A stretch of 64,000 nucleotides of DNA from Sandaracinaceae bacterium (lineage in GTDB: Bacteria; Myxococcota_A; Polyangia; Polyangiales; Houyiibacteriaceae): NCBI GenBank assembly GCA_016706685.1, contig JADJJE010000002.1, positions 310,001 through 374,000 of the forward strand, in the 5' to 3' direction. Made by a program: the position numbers and the translations under genes. The notes beneath the pieces are model-generated. The model was not told the origin of the DNA. It did not search any database and saw only the letters and a list, made by a program, of their open reading frames with translations. Every line of letters begins with the position of its first letter. Positions within the stretch are counted from its first letter, which is position 1. This document shows, piece by piece, positions 37,500 through 45,566 of this stretch.

Positions 37500-38597
37500 G
37501 TGGGCCCGCGAATGACGGCTCGTGTGGGCGTTGGCGCGCTGCTCGGGCTCATGCTCGCGGCCTGCGCCTCCACCCACGCCACCGGCGTAGAGAGCCCGGC
37601 GGCCCCCGAGCTGGTGGCCGCGCCGCTGCCGGCCAACGAGGTGGACGTGTCGCAGGTGCGCGCGCTCGAGGCCCAGTGCCGCCAGCGCTTCTCGGCCGAG
37701 ACCTTCCAGCAGGCCGCCAACGCGCTCACCGTGGCGCAGGTGGCGGTGGGCCAGCTGTGCACCATCGAGCTGGTGGGCAACTCGCCGCTCCAGTGGCGCG
37801 TGAGCTGCGGCAGCGACGACTTCTTCGAGTCGGGCGCGCACACGCTGGCGTCGGCCACCGGCTGCGAGGTGGGCGGCGTGCGTGGGCAGAACGGCTTCGA
37901 GTGCCTGGGCCTCGCCCTGCGCGCCATGCTGCCGCACGCCGAGACGGTGGACATCGCCACCATCGGGCACGTGGACTTCACGCGGCCGGCGGCGCGCCTC
38001 GACTGCGCCGACCTGGTGGGCGAGGGCTGGGGCACGCCGCCCTGGACCGAGCACAGCAGCCTGCGTGGAGACGCCGCGCGCGACGCCGCCAACGATCGCC
38101 TGGCCTGGTGCCGCGCCGCGCGTGCGGCCAGCGCCATCGCCACCGGCATCGGCCGGCGCAACAACGGGGTGCGCTTGGTGGCTGCGGGCGCGTCCACCAG
38201 CTGGATGGCTCCGCGCTACCGCGCGCCCGATGAAGAACTGGAGACCGCGGGTGAGTGCCCGCCGCCCAGCGCGCCCGACCGTGACGACCCGAGCGTGGGT
38301 CGCTGCGCCAGCTCCCGCCGCGTGGACGTGCTGGTGCGCATGAGCGCTCGTGCCGAGGCCAACGACACGGGCGCTCGCTGCGACCGCGCCGACCAGGCCC
38401 ACACCCCGGCGGGCGCGCTCTACTGCCTGGAGCAGTGCCTGGCTTCCCCCGAGCGCTCGGCCAGCGGCCTGGGCGCGGCCACGCCGTTCTTGGAGCCCGG
38501 CTCGCCGGCCACCCCGCCTGCGCGCTGGCACGTGTCCACCAGCGACAGCGGCTTGCGGGTGGACCTCGGCATCATCACCCGGCGTCTGGGGTACTGA
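37500..38597 (+). CDS. OmpA-like lipoprotein
   Basis: 365 residues from a GTG two bases after the previous stop, with GGGGGG eight bases upstream; an ATG at 37512 is an alternative. Lipoprotein signal (GALLGLMLAACAS). The part from about residue 150 has the order of an OmpA/MotB peptidoglycan-binding fold: VDIATIGHVDF, then NDRLAWCRAARAASAIATGI, VRLVAAGASTSW and SSRRVDVLVRMSA. The classical Asp and Arg contacts are only partly preserved (SRRVDV keeps the Arg/Val pattern). Probably anchors the complex of the preceding protein to the cell wall. The OmpA assignment is moderate, by pattern only. Confidence 0.5.
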   Translation: MGPRMTARVGVGALLGLMLAACASTHATGVESPAAPELVAAPLPANEVDVSQVRALEAQCRQRFSAETFQQAANALTVAQVAVGQLCTIELVGNSPLQWRVSCGSDDFFESGAHTLASATGCEVGGVRGQNGFECLGLALRAMLPHAETVDIATIGHVDFTRPAARLDCADLVGEGWGTPPWTEHSSLRGDAARDAANDRLAWCRAARAASAIATGIGRRNNGVRLVAAGASTSWMAPRYRAPDEELETAGECPPPSAPDRDDPSVGRCASSRRVDVLVRMSARAEANDTGARCDRADQAHTPAGALYCLEQCLASPERSASGLGAATPFLEPGSPATPPARWHVSTSDSGLRVDLGIITRRLGY

Positions 38598-38621
38598 CGA
38601 CAGCTGAGATCCACAATCTTC

Positions 38622-38636
38622 TGCAAGTCATTTGCA
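38622..38636. promoter_or_regulatory. Palindromic Fur-type operator candidate
   Basis: TGCAAGTCATTTGCA is a 15-bp inverted repeat with perfect TGCAA/TTGCA arms in a 7-1-7-like arrangement, inside a 50-bp AT-rich pocket (ATTAGCATC and GATGTGATAAT follow). It lies 30 bp before the start of the TonB-receptor gene whose operon ends in a Fur-family regulator. Fur-family sites are AT-rich palindromes of this size. Identity of the bound regulator is inference. Confidence 0.55.
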
Positions 38637-38665
38637 TTAGCATCCTGATGTGATAATCCGAGGCC

Positions 38666-41308
38666 ATGTTCCCCGCCTGGGCACCTGGCTTCCGTCCCAT
38701 TCGCCTCTGCGCCTGTAGCGCGCTGGCGTTGGTGGTCACGTGCGGCCTGGCGGCGCAGGTGCACGCCCAAGCAGGCGCCCCGGGCTCGGACGGCTCGGGT
38801 GAGGCTCTGCCACAGCCCGTGATTCAGCCCCCCGTGGTGCAGCACAGCGTGGCGGCCACGTACCCGCCCGCGGCCCTTGCCGCACGGCTCGAGGCGCACG
38901 TGGATCTCGGCGTCACCGTGGAGGTGGACGGCAGCGCGGGCAGCGTGGAGGTGCTGCTCTCGGGCGGCGCGGAGTTCGACGCGGCAGCCGTCGAGGCCAT
39001 GCGGCAGTGGCGCTTCTCGCCTGCCACGCGGGACGGCCAGCCCGTGGCGGCGCGCATCCGGGTGCCGTTCGACTTCGTGCTGCCCGCGGCCGAGCCCGTG
39101 GCCGTGCCCAACGAAGAGCATCCCGAACACGGCAGCACACCGCAAGACGCCAGCACCACGCCCGCGCCAGAGCCGGACACGGATCCCGCCGCCGCCTCCA
39201 CCACCCCCACGGCAGAGGAAGAGGTCATCGACGTGACCGTGCGCGGCGAGCGCGAGCTGCGCACCGAGGGCCGCTCCGCCAGCGACTTCGAGCTGCAGCG
39301 GGACCAGCTGGCTGCCGCGCCCCGCTCCGAGGGGGCCGAGGTGCTGCGTTCGGCGCCAGGGCTGTACATCGGCCGCTCCGAGGGGCCGGCCGTGGCCCAC
39401 AACTACATGCTGCGCGGCTTCGACGCGGAGCACGGCCAGGACATCGCGTTCCGGGTGGGCGGGCTGCCCATCAACCTGCCTTCGCACATTCACGGGCAGG
39501 GCTACGCGGACCTCGGCTTCCTGATCGCCGACGTGGTCAGCGGCATGAATGTGCGCGCGGGCGTGTCCGATCCGAGCCAGGGCGACTTCGCGGTCGCGGG
39601 CTCCATCGACATTTCGCTGGGCGTGGCCGAAGACGAGCGCGGCGTGCGCCTGGCCACCAGCTACGGCTCGTTCCGCACCTCGCGGCAGCTCCTGCTCTTC
39701 GCTCCGCGCGGCCTTGCAGAGGAGACCTTCGGCGCCGTGCAGTACACGCGCACCGACGGCTTCGGGGAGAACCGCGCGGGCCAGGCCGCGAGCGCCATTC
39801 TCCAGCGCGCGGCCGAGGTGGGCGACTTCACGCTGCGCGCCATCGGCGTGCTGCACACCGCGCGCTCGGACCTGGCCGGCGTGCTGCGCCAGGACGACAT
39901 CGCCGCCGGCCGCGTGTGCTTCACCTGCGTGTACGACCTGCCCACGGCGCAGGCGCAGAACGCGCTCGCCAGCCGCGTGATGCTGGGCCTCTTCGCGGAC
40001 TACCGCGGCGAGCGCGGGGACAGCGGCCAGCTGGGCGTGTGGCTGGGCTACGACCAGTTCCGCATCCAGGAGAACTTCACCGGCTTCATCCAGCGCTCGC
40101 GCACGCTCGAGCGCGTGGCCGGGCGCGGTGATCTCATCGAGCAGCAGAACCGCACGCGCTCGGTGGGCCTCTCGGGCCGCTACCGCACGGCGCCCATGCG
40201 GCCCACCGCGTGGACTCACGGCACGCTCGAGCTGGGCGTCGAGGGGCGCCTGGACGGCATTCAGCAGGCGCAGAACCTGCTGGACGCCACGGTGCGCAAC
40301 CAGACCTGGGACCAGCGCGTGGACGCGAGCGTGCGCGGCGTGGACCTCGGCTTCTGGGCGGACCTCGACTTCCACATCACCGAGTACCTGGACCTGCGCG
40401 CGGGCGTGCGGGGCGCCGTGCTGTCGTACGACATCGAGGACCGCCTCGGGAACTTCGCCCCCATCGTGCGGCCCGACGACACCTACATCGTGGGCTTCCG
40501 GCGCAGCGCGCTGGGCACCACGTTCGGGCCCCGGGCGAGCGCGCGCGTGACCCCGCTGCCGTGGCTCGAGATCCTCGCGGCTTATGGCGAGGGCTACCGC
40601 TCGCCCCAGGCGCGCCTGCTCGATGACGGGGAGCCCGCGCCGTTCTCGAAGGTGCGGTCGGGCGACCTCGGCGTACGCATCACCCACGACGAGGTGCTGG
40701 AGCTCACGCTGGGTGCCTACTACACGCGCCTCTCGGACGACATCGCGTTCTCGGCTGCAGAGGGCCGCCTCGAGCGCATCGGCGCTACCCAGCGCGTGGG
40801 GGCCACGGTGCACGCGGTGGTGCGCCCGCTCGACTGGATCGTCGCTTCACTTTCGGTGACCGTGGTGGGGGCCACGCTCCTGTCGCCGCCGCCGGCCAGC
40901 GCCGAAGAGCCGCTCCCGCCCTACGTGCGTGGGCAGCGCCTGCCCTTCGTGCCGCCCGTGGTCATTCGCGCCGAGCTGGGCGCCACCCACGTGCTGGCCA
41001 CGCTGGGCGGGCACGCGCTCACGGGGCGCGCGGGTGTGGGCTTCTCCTATCTGTCGTCGCGGCCGCTGCCCTTCGACGAAGCCGCGGCGCCTGTGTCGTT
41101 GCTGGACATTGGCGCCGGCCTGCGGTTCCGCGCGCTCGACCTGGGGGTGCAGCTGCACAACGCCATCAACACGCGCTACGCGGCCGTGGAGTACAACTTC
41201 GCGTCGGACTGGGATCCCGATGACGACTTCCGCACGCGCACGCCAACGCGCCACATCGCAGCCGGCGCGCCGCTGTCGCTGATGGTCACGCTGGGGGTGC
41301 AGCTGTGA
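38666..41308 (+). CDS. TonB-dependent receptor with N-terminal TonB C-terminal domain
   Basis: 880 residues, intact, outer-membrane active transporter. After a signal peptide (VVTCGLAAQVHAQA) residues about 58-140 form a TonB_C/energy-transducer domain (SVAATYPPAALAARLEAHVD, DLGVTVEVDGS, AVEAMRQWRFSPAT). A Pro/Glu/Thr-rich linker (141-185) leads to a TonB-box-like EEVIDVTVRGE, then the plug (EVLRSAPGLYIGRSEGP, YMLRGFDAEHGQDIAFRV, GDFAVAGSIDISLGVAED) and a long beta-barrel ending LSLMVTLGVQL. The receptor thus carries a copy of the domain that normally pulls on it. First gene of the operon, GTGA overlap with the next. The ligand is unknown; metal or metal-chelate is inferred from the Fur-family gene. 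Confidence 0.88.
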   Translation: MFPAWAPGFRPIRLCACSALALVVTCGLAAQVHAQAGAPGSDGSGEALPQPVIQPPVVQHSVAATYPPAALAARLEAHVDLGVTVEVDGSAGSVEVLLSGGAEFDAAAVEAMRQWRFSPATRDGQPVAARIRVPFDFVLPAAEPVAVPNEEHPEHGSTPQDASTTPAPEPDTDPAAASTTPTAEEEVIDVTVRGERELRTEGRSASDFELQRDQLAAAPRSEGAEVLRSAPGLYIGRSEGPAVAHNYMLRGFDAEHGQDIAFRVGGLPINLPSHIHGQGYADLGFLIADVVSGMNVRAGVSDPSQGDFAVAGSIDISLGVAEDERGVRLATSYGSFRTSRQLLLFAPRGLAEETFGAVQYTRTDGFGENRAGQAASAILQRAAEVGDFTLRAIGVLHTARSDLAGVLRQDDIAAGRVCFTCVYDLPTAQAQNALASRVMLGLFADYRGERGDSGQLGVWLGYDQFRIQENFTGFIQRSRTLERVAGRGDLIEQQNRTRSVGLSGRYRTAPMRPTAWTHGTLELGVEGRLDGIQQAQNLLDATVRNQTWDQRVDASVRGVDLGFWADLDFHITEYLDLRAGVRGAVLSYDIEDRLGNFAPIVRPDDTYIVGFRRSALGTTFGPRASARVTPLPWLEILAAYGEGYRSPQARLLDDGEPAPFSKVRSGDLGVRITHDEVLELTLGAYYTRLSDDIAFSAAEGRLERIGATQRVGATVHAVVRPLDWIVASLSVTVVGATLLSPPPASAEEPLPPYVRGQRLPFVPPVVIRAELGATHVLATLGGHALTGRAGVGFSYLSSRPLPFDEAAAPVSLLDIGAGLRFRALDLGVQLHNAINTRYAAVEYNFASDWDPDDDFRTRTPTRHIAAGAPLSLMVTLGVQL

Positions 41309-42189
41309 CCCGCCGGGTACTCACGACCGCGTGGACGCTCGCATGGGCGCTGCTGCCCGTGGCATGCGCGGAGACCAGCCAGGAGCGCGTACAGCTGGCA
41401 CTCGAGGTGGTGGGCACCGAGGCCGCCGCGCCCATCGAGGCTCTTGGCGGAGTGCCGGTGACGCTCACGCGGGCCGACCTCGCCTTCGGACCGCTCTACC
41501 TCTGTGCGGGCGCCCAAGCCGGCGAGCTGTGCGAGACCGCGCGCCTCGAGTGGCTGGACACGGTGGTGGTGGACGCACTCAGCGGAACGGCGCAGCCCGT
41601 CGGTGAGCTCTTTGGCGTATCGGGCGTGGTGCAGTCGTGGATGTACGACCTGGCCATCAGCGCGCAGCTCACGCAGGAGCAGCCCATCGTGCTCGACGCG
41701 GCCGAGGCGCTGGGCGGTCACTCGCTGGTGCTCGAGGGCACCGCCGTGGTCAGCGGCATCACGCTCCCCTTTCGCGCGGAGGTGCCGGTGCAGCAGACCG
41801 GCGCCACCGAGCTGGGCGTGCCGGTGGTGCGCAAGAGCACGAGCGACGACTTCTTCCACGACGTGACCGGCACCGAGCACGCGCTGCAGGTGCGCTTCGA
41901 CCCGGCCACGTGGCTGGCGGGTGTTGAGCTGCGTTCGTACGTGCAGTTCGAGACCTGCGGGCCGGAGCAAACGGGCGTGGTGTGCGACGGCCTCGTGGAG
42001 TGGACCTGCGACCCCGATGGCGCCCACGTGAGCCGCGACTGCAGCGCCGCGAGCGAGGTGTGCATCGCCGGGCGCGGCTGCGCCGAGAGCGTGGCCATCG
42101 AGCCCACCAGCGAGGCCTTCCGCGCGCTGCGCAATGCGCTGACCTCGGGCGCGCGCCCGGAATTCGTGTGGGTGGAGGGCGCCGAATGA
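41305..42189 (+). CDS. Lipoprotein of the TonB-receptor operon, unknown function
   Basis: 294 residues from the GTG that overlaps the receptor stop (GTGA). Signal with AWALLPVACAET, so a lipoprotein. The mature part is beta-rich: PVTLTRADLAFGPLYLCAG, SWMYDLAISAQLTQEQP and LVLEGTAVVSGITLPFRAEV. A C-terminal Cys cluster follows (ETCGPEQTGVVCDGLVEWTC, then SEVCIAGRGC). This pattern resembles other operon-encoded lipoproteins of myxobacterial metal-uptake loci in my reading, but I know no named family. Likely a substrate-binding or relay protein for the receptor. Context, not motif, is the basis for this. Confidence 0.6.
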   Translation: MTRRVLTTAWTLAWALLPVACAETSQERVQLALEVVGTEAAAPIEALGGVPVTLTRADLAFGPLYLCAGAQAGELCETARLEWLDTVVVDALSGTAQPVGELFGVSGVVQSWMYDLAISAQLTQEQPIVLDAAEALGGHSLVLEGTAVVSGITLPFRAEVPVQQTGATELGVPVVRKSTSDDFFHDVTGTEHALQVRFDPATWLAGVELRSYVQFETCGPEQTGVVCDGLVEWTCDPDGAHVSRDCSAASEVCIAGRGCAESVAIEPTSEAFRALRNALTSGARPEFVWVEGAE

Positions 42190-42227
42190 GCAACTGGAGA
42201 CCCTGTGGTCCGACCAAGGAGACAACC

Positions 42228-43214
42228 GTGCGGAACAAGATCGAAGTGGTGGGCTTTCTGAACCTCGTGCTCCTCGGCGCGGCCGCCGTGGGCTGCGGTG
42301 GCGAGGCAGGCACGGGCTCGCTCACCGCGCTGCTCGAAGCTGAGGATGTGATCGTTGATGGGATCGCGGCGGGCGCAGACCCCGAGAACATCCGCGACGG
42401 CTGGGACGTGACGTTCGACCGCTACATCGCGACCGTGGGCGACCTCGACATGCACCTCTCCACGGACGAGGCGGTGGACGTGGAAGGCGCGGACGTGTTC
42501 GTGGTGGACATGACGCAGGTGCCGTCCGCAGGCCTCGACCTCTGGCAGTTCGACGGCATGCGCTCCGGGCGTTGGGAGTTCAACTACAGAACGCCAGGGG
42601 CCGCCGACGGCGGCATGCGCCACAGCTCGGTGAGCCAGGCCGACTTCGACGAGATGGTGGCCAACGACTGGACCTACCTCATCGACGGAACCCTCACCAA
42701 CGCCGAGGGCGAGTCCTGCCCGCCGGCCGCCCTGGCCCAGGTGGGCAGCGCCACGCCGAACGGCAACCTGTCGGGCACGAACCCCTGCTACGACGTGGCG
42801 ACCGTCCGGTTCCTGTTCGGCGCCACCGCCGAGACGAGCTACGGGCCTTGCCGGGTGGACGAGGTGACCGGCTTCGCGGTGACCGCCGATGGTTCCACGT
42901 CCGTGTCCATGACCCTGCACGGCGACCACCTGTTCTTCAACGGCTTCCCCGAGGGCGACGAGGGCGGCGTCATGCGCCTGGCCCAGTGGTTGGCGGACTG
43001 CGACCTCAATCTTGACGGAACCGTCACCGCGGCCGAGCTTCAGGCCATTGCGCCGGCGCAGCTGCCCGAACTCGACGACCGCTTCCAGCTGGGCGGAACC
43101 ACCATCACGGATCTCGACACCATGTACACCTACGTACGCGCGCAGTTGAAGACCCAGGGCCACTTCCAGGGGGAGGGCGCGTGCCCCGTGGACGGCGTGG
43201 GGCACGAGCACTGA
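42228..43214 (+). CDS. Second lipoprotein of the TonB-receptor operon, EF-hand-like motif
   Basis: 328 residues from the GTG at 42228, chosen because AAGGAG lies seven bases upstream and the signal (VVGFLNLVLLGAAAVGCGG) starts there; an ATG at 42186 overlapping the previous stop is the alternative. The body begins RDGWDVTFDRYIATVGDLDM, followed by a segment with DLWQFDGMRSGRWEFNYR. Near residue 260 DCDLNLDGTVTAAELQ is a calcium-binding EF-hand/dockerin-like loop (D-x-N-x-D-G-x-V-x-x-x-E). The C-terminus ends GVGHEH, a small His/Glu cluster. A metal-handling role fits but is inference. Confidence 0.6.
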   Translation: MRNKIEVVGFLNLVLLGAAAVGCGGEAGTGSLTALLEAEDVIVDGIAAGADPENIRDGWDVTFDRYIATVGDLDMHLSTDEAVDVEGADVFVVDMTQVPSAGLDLWQFDGMRSGRWEFNYRTPGAADGGMRHSSVSQADFDEMVANDWTYLIDGTLTNAEGESCPPAALAQVGSATPNGNLSGTNPCYDVATVRFLFGATAETSYGPCRVDEVTGFAVTADGSTSVSMTLHGDHLFFNGFPEGDEGGVMRLAQWLADCDLNLDGTVTAAELQAIAPAQLPELDDRFQLGGTTITDLDTMYTYVRAQLKTQGHFQGEGACPVDGVGHEH

Positions 43215-43220
43215 GTGACC

Positions 43221-44081
43221 ATGAGTGAAGCCCGCATCACGTTTGACCAGCCCGTCGGGACAGCCAACACTCCGGCCGTGTCGCGCCGTGGGCGAGCCTG
43301 GGTGTCGCCCGATGGGCAGCGAAGCGTGGTGGCTGGGCTGCTCGCGCTGATCACGCACGTGTTGGTGTTGTGGGTGGCCGGCTTGCTCCCCACCGGCGCT
43401 GGCGAGGGGCATGCGTCGCTGCGCCCCGAAGAGACGCCCAGCACCATGACCATCCCGCTCGAGGTCATCGAGGAGGCGGCGCCTGCGGGTGACGCCCCTG
43501 CGGCGCAGCGTGTGCCCGAGCCAGTCTCGCCTGAAATGGCGGCTCGCATCGCGACCATCGCGCGGGTGCGCCTCGCCATCGAGACCACTGCGGCCGAAGT
43601 CGCGGCACGGCAGCATGCCGCTGCTCCGGTGGATCTCTCGCATCTGGCCGACGTCCGTGGCGTGGTGAACGCCGGCATGGTCGCGCCCGGAGGCATGGCA
43701 GCGCGGGTGGGTGCTGGCAGCAACGGCGGAGCGCCGAGCGGCGGCGTCCAAGGTGTCGCCGGAGGTCCCGGTGGCGGTGGTCAAGGCACTGGCCGCCCGT
43801 CGCTTGCCCAGCCCGCGCGGCCCAGCGGCGGTCAGTGGCGTTGCCCCTGGCCCAGCGAGGCCATGGCAGCCGACATCTACGCGCAGAACGTGCTCGTCCG
43901 CGTGGTGGTCGAGGCAGACGGCAGCGTGGTGAGCGCCAGCGCGCTGAGCGACCCAGGCCATGGCTTCGCCGCTGCCGCCGAGGCCTGCGCCCGCCGCGAG
44001 ACCTACAGCCCCGCGCGCGATGACGCCGGCACACCCGTGCGCGCCACCACGCCGGCCATCCGCGTCAACTTCGCCCGCTGA
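43221..44081 (+). CDS. TonB family energy transducer
   Basis: 286 residues. One N-terminal membrane span (residues about 35-56, VVAGLLALITHVLVLWVAGLL) preceded by a cytoplasmic tail. A Pro/Glu-rich part leads into a Gly-rich stretch (GGVQGVAGGPGGGGQGTG) that replaces the usual X-Pro/Lys-Pro spacer. The C-terminal TonB domain at about 205-286 reads WPSEAMAADIYAQNVLVRV, VVEADGSVVSASAL and FAAAAEACARRE with the last strand AIRVNFAR. Transmits proton-motive force to an outer-membrane receptor, presumably that of the operon's first gene. A GTG at 43215 is an alternative start. No ExbB/ExbD lie nearby, so it must borrow them. Confidence 0.8.
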   Translation: MSEARITFDQPVGTANTPAVSRRGRAWVSPDGQRSVVAGLLALITHVLVLWVAGLLPTGAGEGHASLRPEETPSTMTIPLEVIEEAAPAGDAPAAQRVPEPVSPEMAARIATIARVRLAIETTAAEVAARQHAAAPVDLSHLADVRGVVNAGMVAPGGMAARVGAGSNGGAPSGGVQGVAGGPGGGGQGTGRPSLAQPARPSGGQWRCPWPSEAMAADIYAQNVLVRVVVEADGSVVSASALSDPGHGFAAAAEACARRETYSPARDDAGTPVRATTPAIRVNFAR

Positions 44082-44127
44082 CGAGGGCCACTTGTTTCCA
44101 CCACGTCCGACCGATACGTTGCCCGCC

Positions 44128-44559
44128 ATGGAGCGCGTGTCCAAAGACGAGGTGCGGCGCCGCGTGCAGGCCTCTGGTTTGCGTGCCACCGCTCCGCGTG
44201 TGGCGGTGTACCAGCTGCTGCTCGAGACGGATCGCCCGCTCTCGCACACCGAGGTGGTGACGCAGCTGGCCAGCCCCGACTGGGATCAGGCCACCATCTA
44301 CCGCAACCTGCTGAAGCTGGTGGAGGCGGAGCTGGCGTGGGTGGCCAGCCACGTGGGCGGCGTGGCGCGCTACGAGGCGCGCAAGGCCGACGACGAGCCG
44401 CACTACCACCCGCACTTCTCGTGCCGCACCTGTGGGGCCGTGGAGTGCCTGCCCGAGGCGCGTTTGGCCGCCAGCGTGGACCGTCGCTGGCGCGAGGCGC
44501 TGGCCGATGCCGAGCTGCAGCTCGTGGGCACGTGTCCCAGCTGCCGGGCTACCGCATAG
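44128..44559 (+). CDS. Fur-family transcriptional regulator
   Basis: Metal-sensing repressor, 143 residues. The winged-helix part reads SGLRATAPRVAVYQLLLET, then SHTEVVTQL and the recognition region DQATIYRNLLKLVEAELAW. The metal-binding dimerisation part has HYHPHFSCRTCG (H92/H94/H96, C99-xx-C102) and a second CxxC at 136-139 (CPSC), the structural zinc site. Fur, Zur, PerR and Mur cannot be told apart with certainty from the sequence; HYHPHF and the double CxxC are compatible with Fur or Zur. The palindrome at 38622 is its likely operator, giving autoregulation of the operon. Gap to tonB is 46 bp. Confidence 0.82.
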   Translation: MERVSKDEVRRRVQASGLRATAPRVAVYQLLLETDRPLSHTEVVTQLASPDWDQATIYRNLLKLVEAELAWVASHVGGVARYEARKADDEPHYHPHFSCRTCGAVECLPEARLAASVDRRWREALADAELQLVGTCPSCRATA

Positions 44560-44609
44560 TCGTGTCCAGGATGCAGCGAGGCCACGCGCGCCAGTGTAGG
44601 CTCGCGCCC

Positions 44610-45536
44610 ATGCGATTCCCCACAAGCCCAGCCGCTTCGCGTTCGCTCGCCTTCACCCTCGGTCTCGCCCTCACCGCGTGCCACGGCTCGTCCGGGTCCA
44701 CCACGCCGGGTGAAGGCGACGCGAGCGAGGCCCCTCCTCCGGACTTGCTGCAGGCTCCTGCGGGCTCGTATGGCAGCGTCATCGTCCACGAGGACGCGCC
44801 CTACCTCTTCGTGTCGTTTGCGTATGTGCACGAGGGAGCCGAGCCGCCGGCGCCGGCCGGACCCGCGCCCAGCACCGTGCAGCTGCTCACCCCCACGGGC
44901 CCCTGCGACGCGCAGGTGGGCGAGCCCGTCTCCCTCAGCACCGGCCAGTGCGAGACCTCCACCACGGTGGCGCGTCCGCTGACCGGCTGCACGGGGCCCT
45001 TCGCCCGCGTGGCCCGTGTGTCGGGCAGCTGGCCCGAGGGCGTGCGCTTCATGGCGCTCACGGAGCCCACCGACGAGCCGTTCACCAGCCCGGCCTCGCT
45101 GCGGGACGCCCAGCACCGCGCTCGGGTGGAAGCGTGGATGAGCGAAGAGGCGGTGTCGGGTCGCCCGCTGCAGCAGGCCATCAGCGCGCACGCGCAGCTG
45201 GACGCAGGTGCCGAGACGCTCGAGACGTCCTCGGCGAGCTTCCTCGTGGGCCCGAGCGACGCGCAATGCGAGCAGCAGGTGGAGCACCGCACCGCGAGCG
45301 CGCTGCGCCGGGGGGAGCGCGTGATCCCCATCGAGGGCCTCGAGCAGTGGCAGGGCGTGGTCACCTACCGCGGGCGCGTGGCGGGCGTGCTCTACCGGGC
45401 GCCGCACCTGAGCGCGTTGGCCTCGGTGTCGCCCGACGGAAACCTGCGCGAGGAGTGGAGCGAGCGCGTGTGGTCCGACAACGAGGAGTGCGGCCCCTTC
45501 TGGTGGGCCCACATCGAGTACCCCTGCGGCCCGTGA
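44610..45536 (+). CDS. Hypothetical lipoprotein
   Basis: 308 residues from the ATG at 44610. Lipoprotein signal (LAFTLGLALTACHGS). A Thr/Gly/Glu-rich linker is followed by mostly soluble sequence with a few cysteine pairs (TGQCETSTTVARPLTGC, CEQQVEHRTA) and no motif I can place. It is 50 bp after the Fur-family gene in the same direction, so it may be read from the same transcript, but it faces glgA at its other end. No function proposed. Confidence 0.55.
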   Translation: MRFPTSPAASRSLAFTLGLALTACHGSSGSTTPGEGDASEAPPPDLLQAPAGSYGSVIVHEDAPYLFVSFAYVHEGAEPPAPAGPAPSTVQLLTPTGPCDAQVGEPVSLSTGQCETSTTVARPLTGCTGPFARVARVSGSWPEGVRFMALTEPTDEPFTSPASLRDAQHRARVEAWMSEEAVSGRPLQQAISAHAQLDAGAETLETSSASFLVGPSDAQCEQQVEHRTASALRRGERVIPIEGLEQWQGVVTYRGRVAGVLYRAPHLSALASVSPDGNLREEWSERVWSDNEECGPFWWAHIEYPCGP

Positions 45537-45566
45537 GGCTCTGCATCGGGTGCAGCGCGGCGGCGC

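Noticed and set aside
34775..38197. 1140-codon minus-strand frame, the longest of the window
   Set aside because: It spans three plus-strand genes with signal peptides and is rich in Arg, His and Gln as expected for the complement of GC-rich codons.
38622..38665. The AT-rich pocket as only a -10/-35 promoter
   Set aside because: The perfect 15-bp symmetry and the Fur-family gene in the operon make an operator the better reading, though a promoter must overlap it.
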